In this document: positions 5,938 through 7,086 of the stretch, piece by piece | Layout of the letters: each line of letters begins with the position of its first letter | Position numbering within the stretch: position 1 is the stretch's first letter | Source: Deltaproteobacteria bacterium | GTDB lineage: Bacteria > Myxococcota_A > UBA9160 | Direction of reading: 5' to 3' | DNA: 7,086 bases | Assembly (NCBI GenBank): GCA_003520425.1 | Contig: DOUU01000008.1 | Coordinates: 13,433 to 20,518, forward strand | Made by a program: the position numbers and the translations under genes | The notes under the pieces: model-generated | The model's database searches: none | The model's input: the letters and a program-made list of their open reading frames with translations, nothing else | What the model was told of the DNA's origin: nothing

Positions 5938-6435
5938 TCACGCGGAAGGCTCACGCCTCGCCTCCGCTTCGGGTGCGGCCCGAAGCCGCTCGCGCAGCTT
6001 GCGCAGAACCCACGCGCAGCGCCGAAGCTCGTCCTCCGAGAATCCTCTCGCAAGCTCCTGCGCAAAGCTCTGCTGCCCGCGCAGCAAGGCTTGGTAGGCC
6101 TTCCTCCCCCGCGAGGTGAGCCGCAGAAGCTTCGAGCGTCGGTGATCGGGGTTGTCGATGGACTCGAGAAGGCCCTCGTCCGCGAGTGCATCGGCCAAGC
6201 GCTGCACGCCCTGTCGCGCGACCGGCCGGGAGCGCGCAATCTGCGCGACGGTGCGCGGACCCTCCTCCGCGAGAGTCCGCAGGATCCCGAGCCGTCCCGT
6301 CGACTGGCCCACCCGTCGAGCCCGGCGGTCTGCCTCCGCGCGCAGGCGGAAGAACGTGTACGCGAGCTCAAGCAAAAGCTCTTCGGCCGCCGTGCCCGGC
6401 GCACGCGCCTGCCGCCTGGCGCCCGCTTCCCTCAA
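5938..6435 (-). CDS. MarR-family transcriptional regulator
   Basis: This is a winged helix-turn-helix regulator of the MarR family, 165 residues if read from TTG at 6435. The first dimerisation helix is about 18-40, the helix-turn-helix about 62-85 (TVAQIARSRPVARQGVQRLADAL), and the wing about 86-108 with the diagnostic NPDHRRSK (95-102). The C-terminal dimer helices follow (111-152). A single cysteine (C140) lies in the C-terminal part, so an OhrR-type N-terminal redox sensor is not indicated. The start is uncertain. The only upstream in-frame codons before a stop (TGA, 6451-6453) are non-initiators, and the TTG at 6435 lies 1 nt from the palindrome with no room for a ribosome binding site. 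Either the message is leaderless or translation begins at TTG codon 21 (6373-6375), which would still keep most of the first helix. The gene is divergent from the methyltransferase, its probable target. The ligand is unknown. Confidence 0.9.
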   Translation of the reverse strand: MREAGARRQARAPGTAAEELLLELAYTFFRLRAEADRRARRVGQSTGRLGILRTLAEEGPRTVAQIARSRPVARQGVQRLADALADEGLLESIDNPDHRRSKLLRLTSRGRKAYQALLRGQQSFAQELARGFSEDELRRCAWVLRKLRERLRAAPEAEARREPSA

Positions 6436-6436
6436 G

Positions 6437-6454
6437 TTGACAACATGTTGTCAA
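6437..6454. promoter_or_regulatory. Perfect 18-bp palindrome, probable MarR operator
   Basis: TTGACAACATGTTGTCAA is identical to its reverse complement over all 18 bases. It is AT-rich against very GC-rich surroundings and lies between the MarR start (6435) and the methyltransferase start (6473). Size, symmetry and AT-richness fit MarR dimer sites, and the position would let one bound dimer block both divergent promoters. A TTGACA on each strand could double as a -35 element, but no good -10 lies at the right distance on either side. Confidence 0.85.
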
Positions 6455-6472
6455 AGTGACAGGGTCGCGTCA

Positions 6473-7086
6473 ATGTTCGATCTCTCCGTCCGCTCGCGCT
6501 CTCCTGGGGGCGCCGGGAGCGCGCAGCAAGCCGGACAGCCGAAGGGGCTCGTGGGCCGGCTTTTCGGCGCCGTCATGGCCCATCTCAATCACGAGATGAA
6601 TCTCTTCACCCTCGAGCGGCTCGACGTGCGGCCCGGCGACCAGGTGCTGGAGATCGGCTTCGGTCCCGGGAAACTCATCGCCGCCCTTGCCGAAGGCGTG
6701 CAGGACGGGAGGGTCTTCGGAGCCGACCACTCTCGCACGATGGTGCGTCAGGCGCTCGCGCGCAACCGCGAGGCCGTGCGGGGCGGCCGGGTCGTCCTCC
6801 TTGCGGCCACGGTCTCGCGTCTACCCTTCGAAGGCGCGCGCTTCGACCGCGTCTGCGCAGTCAACAGCTTTCAGTTTTGGCCCGAGCCCGCAGCGGATCT
6901 GCTCGAGCTGCGGCGGGTGCTGAGGCCGGGCGGGATTCTCGCCCTCACCTTGCGCTCAGGCCCGGGGACAAGGGCCTTCGGCGTGGGCCGCCTCGCCGAG
7001 CCCTCGCGGGTCGAGGGCGCGCTCCGTGCGCTCGCCGCAGCGGAGTATCGGGCGCTCCGCGTCGAGTCCCGGCCGCTGCGCTACGT
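6473..7086 (+). CDS. Class I SAM-dependent methyltransferase (partial, runs off window end)
   Basis: 204 complete codons are visible and the frame is still open at the window edge, so the C-terminus is missing. The Rossmann-fold SAM site is clear: motif I VLEIGFGPG (58-66), the acidic residue after strand 2 (D85 in VFGADHS), FDRVCAVNSFQFWPEP (124-139) after strand 4, and RVLRPGGILALTL (148-160). The stretch before motif I (GQPKGLVGRLFGAVMAHLNHEMN, about 21-43) is shared with a group of UbiE-like bacterial methyltransferases, many annotated only by fold. The acceptor substrate is unknown. ATG 6473 is preferred because it includes that conserved stretch; its Shine-Dalgarno is weak (AGGG at 6461-6464, 8 nt upstream). 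A later ATG at residue 35 would cut into the conserved segment. Divergence from a MarR gene across a shared palindrome suggests de-repression by a small molecule. Confidence 0.9.
   Translation, partial: MFDLSVRSRSPGGAGSAQQAGQPKGLVGRLFGAVMAHLNHEMNLFTLERLDVRPGDQVLEIGFGPGKLIAALAEGVQDGRVFGADHSRTMVRQALARNREAVRGGRVVLLAATVSRLPFEGARFDRVCAVNSFQFWPEPAADLLELRRVLRPGGILALTLRSGPGTRAFGVGRLAEPSRVEGALRALAAAEYRALRVESRPLRY

Noticed and set aside
4376..5941. 521-codon minus-strand open frame opposite the M20 gene
   Set aside because: The plus strand carries all M20 catalytic residues in order; the reverse frame shows no domain.
5761..6459. Plus-strand open frame over the MarR gene and adjoining gap
   Set aside because: It is antisense to a clear winged-helix protein; composition is Arg/Pro/Ala-rich and no ribosome binding site is evident.
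1..7086. Mobile elements, CRISPR arrays, tRNA or rRNA genes, toxin-antitoxin or phage-defence modules
   Set aside because: No transposase, integrase, terminal repeats, regularly spaced repeats or RNA-gene motifs were seen. The AAA+ gene is a Ycf46-type ATPase, not one tied to a known defence system.

Overview
The window is dense chromosomal DNA from a GC-rich bacterium. By eye, G+C is about two thirds or more. Genes have Shine-Dalgarno leaders and GTG and TTG starts are common. The gene mix is an anchored metallo-beta-lactamase-fold hydrolase, a Ycf46-type AAA+ ATPase, a luciferase-like oxidoreductase, a PM20D1-like M20 hydrolase, and a MarR regulator with a methyltransferase. This would suit a soil or sediment lineage such as Myxococcota or a related deltaproteobacterial group, but nothing here fixes the taxon. 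There is no rRNA, tRNA, transposase, integrase, phage gene or CRISPR array, and the longest gene-free stretch is 209 bp.

Layout, left to right. (1) 9-971, minus: membrane-anchored or exported metallo-beta-lactamase-fold hydrolase. It is divergent, across a 142-bp gap, from (2) 1114-2673, plus: a Ycf46-like AAA+ ATPase with a degenerate N-terminal ATPase-like half. (3) 2666-3259, plus: a small zinc-ribbon protein with two C-terminal membrane segments, whose GTG start overlaps the end of the ATPase gene by 8 nt behind a strong ribosome binding site. (4) 3271-4173, minus: luciferase-like flavin/F420 oxidoreductase, convergent with gene 3. It is divergent from (5) 4256-5728, plus: M20 metallohydrolase of the PM20D1/carboxypeptidase S type. 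(6) 5938-6435, minus: MarR-family repressor, convergent with gene 5 across a hairpin-rich gap. It is divergent from (7) 6473 to the window end, plus: a class I SAM-dependent methyltransferase cut off by the window edge.

Two units look functionally linked. The first is the ATPase plus zinc-ribbon membrane protein (genes 2-3), apparently translationally coupled. It could be a membrane-tethered AAA+ machine whose partner I do not recognise, and it is the best candidate here for something not well described. The second is the MarR-methyltransferase pair (genes 6-7), with a perfect 18-bp palindrome in the 37-nt gap between their starts, a textbook arrangement for a ligand-responsive repressor controlling itself and its neighbour. 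The other genes look like ordinary stand-alone metabolic or hydrolytic genes, and I see no evidence that the whole window forms one system.
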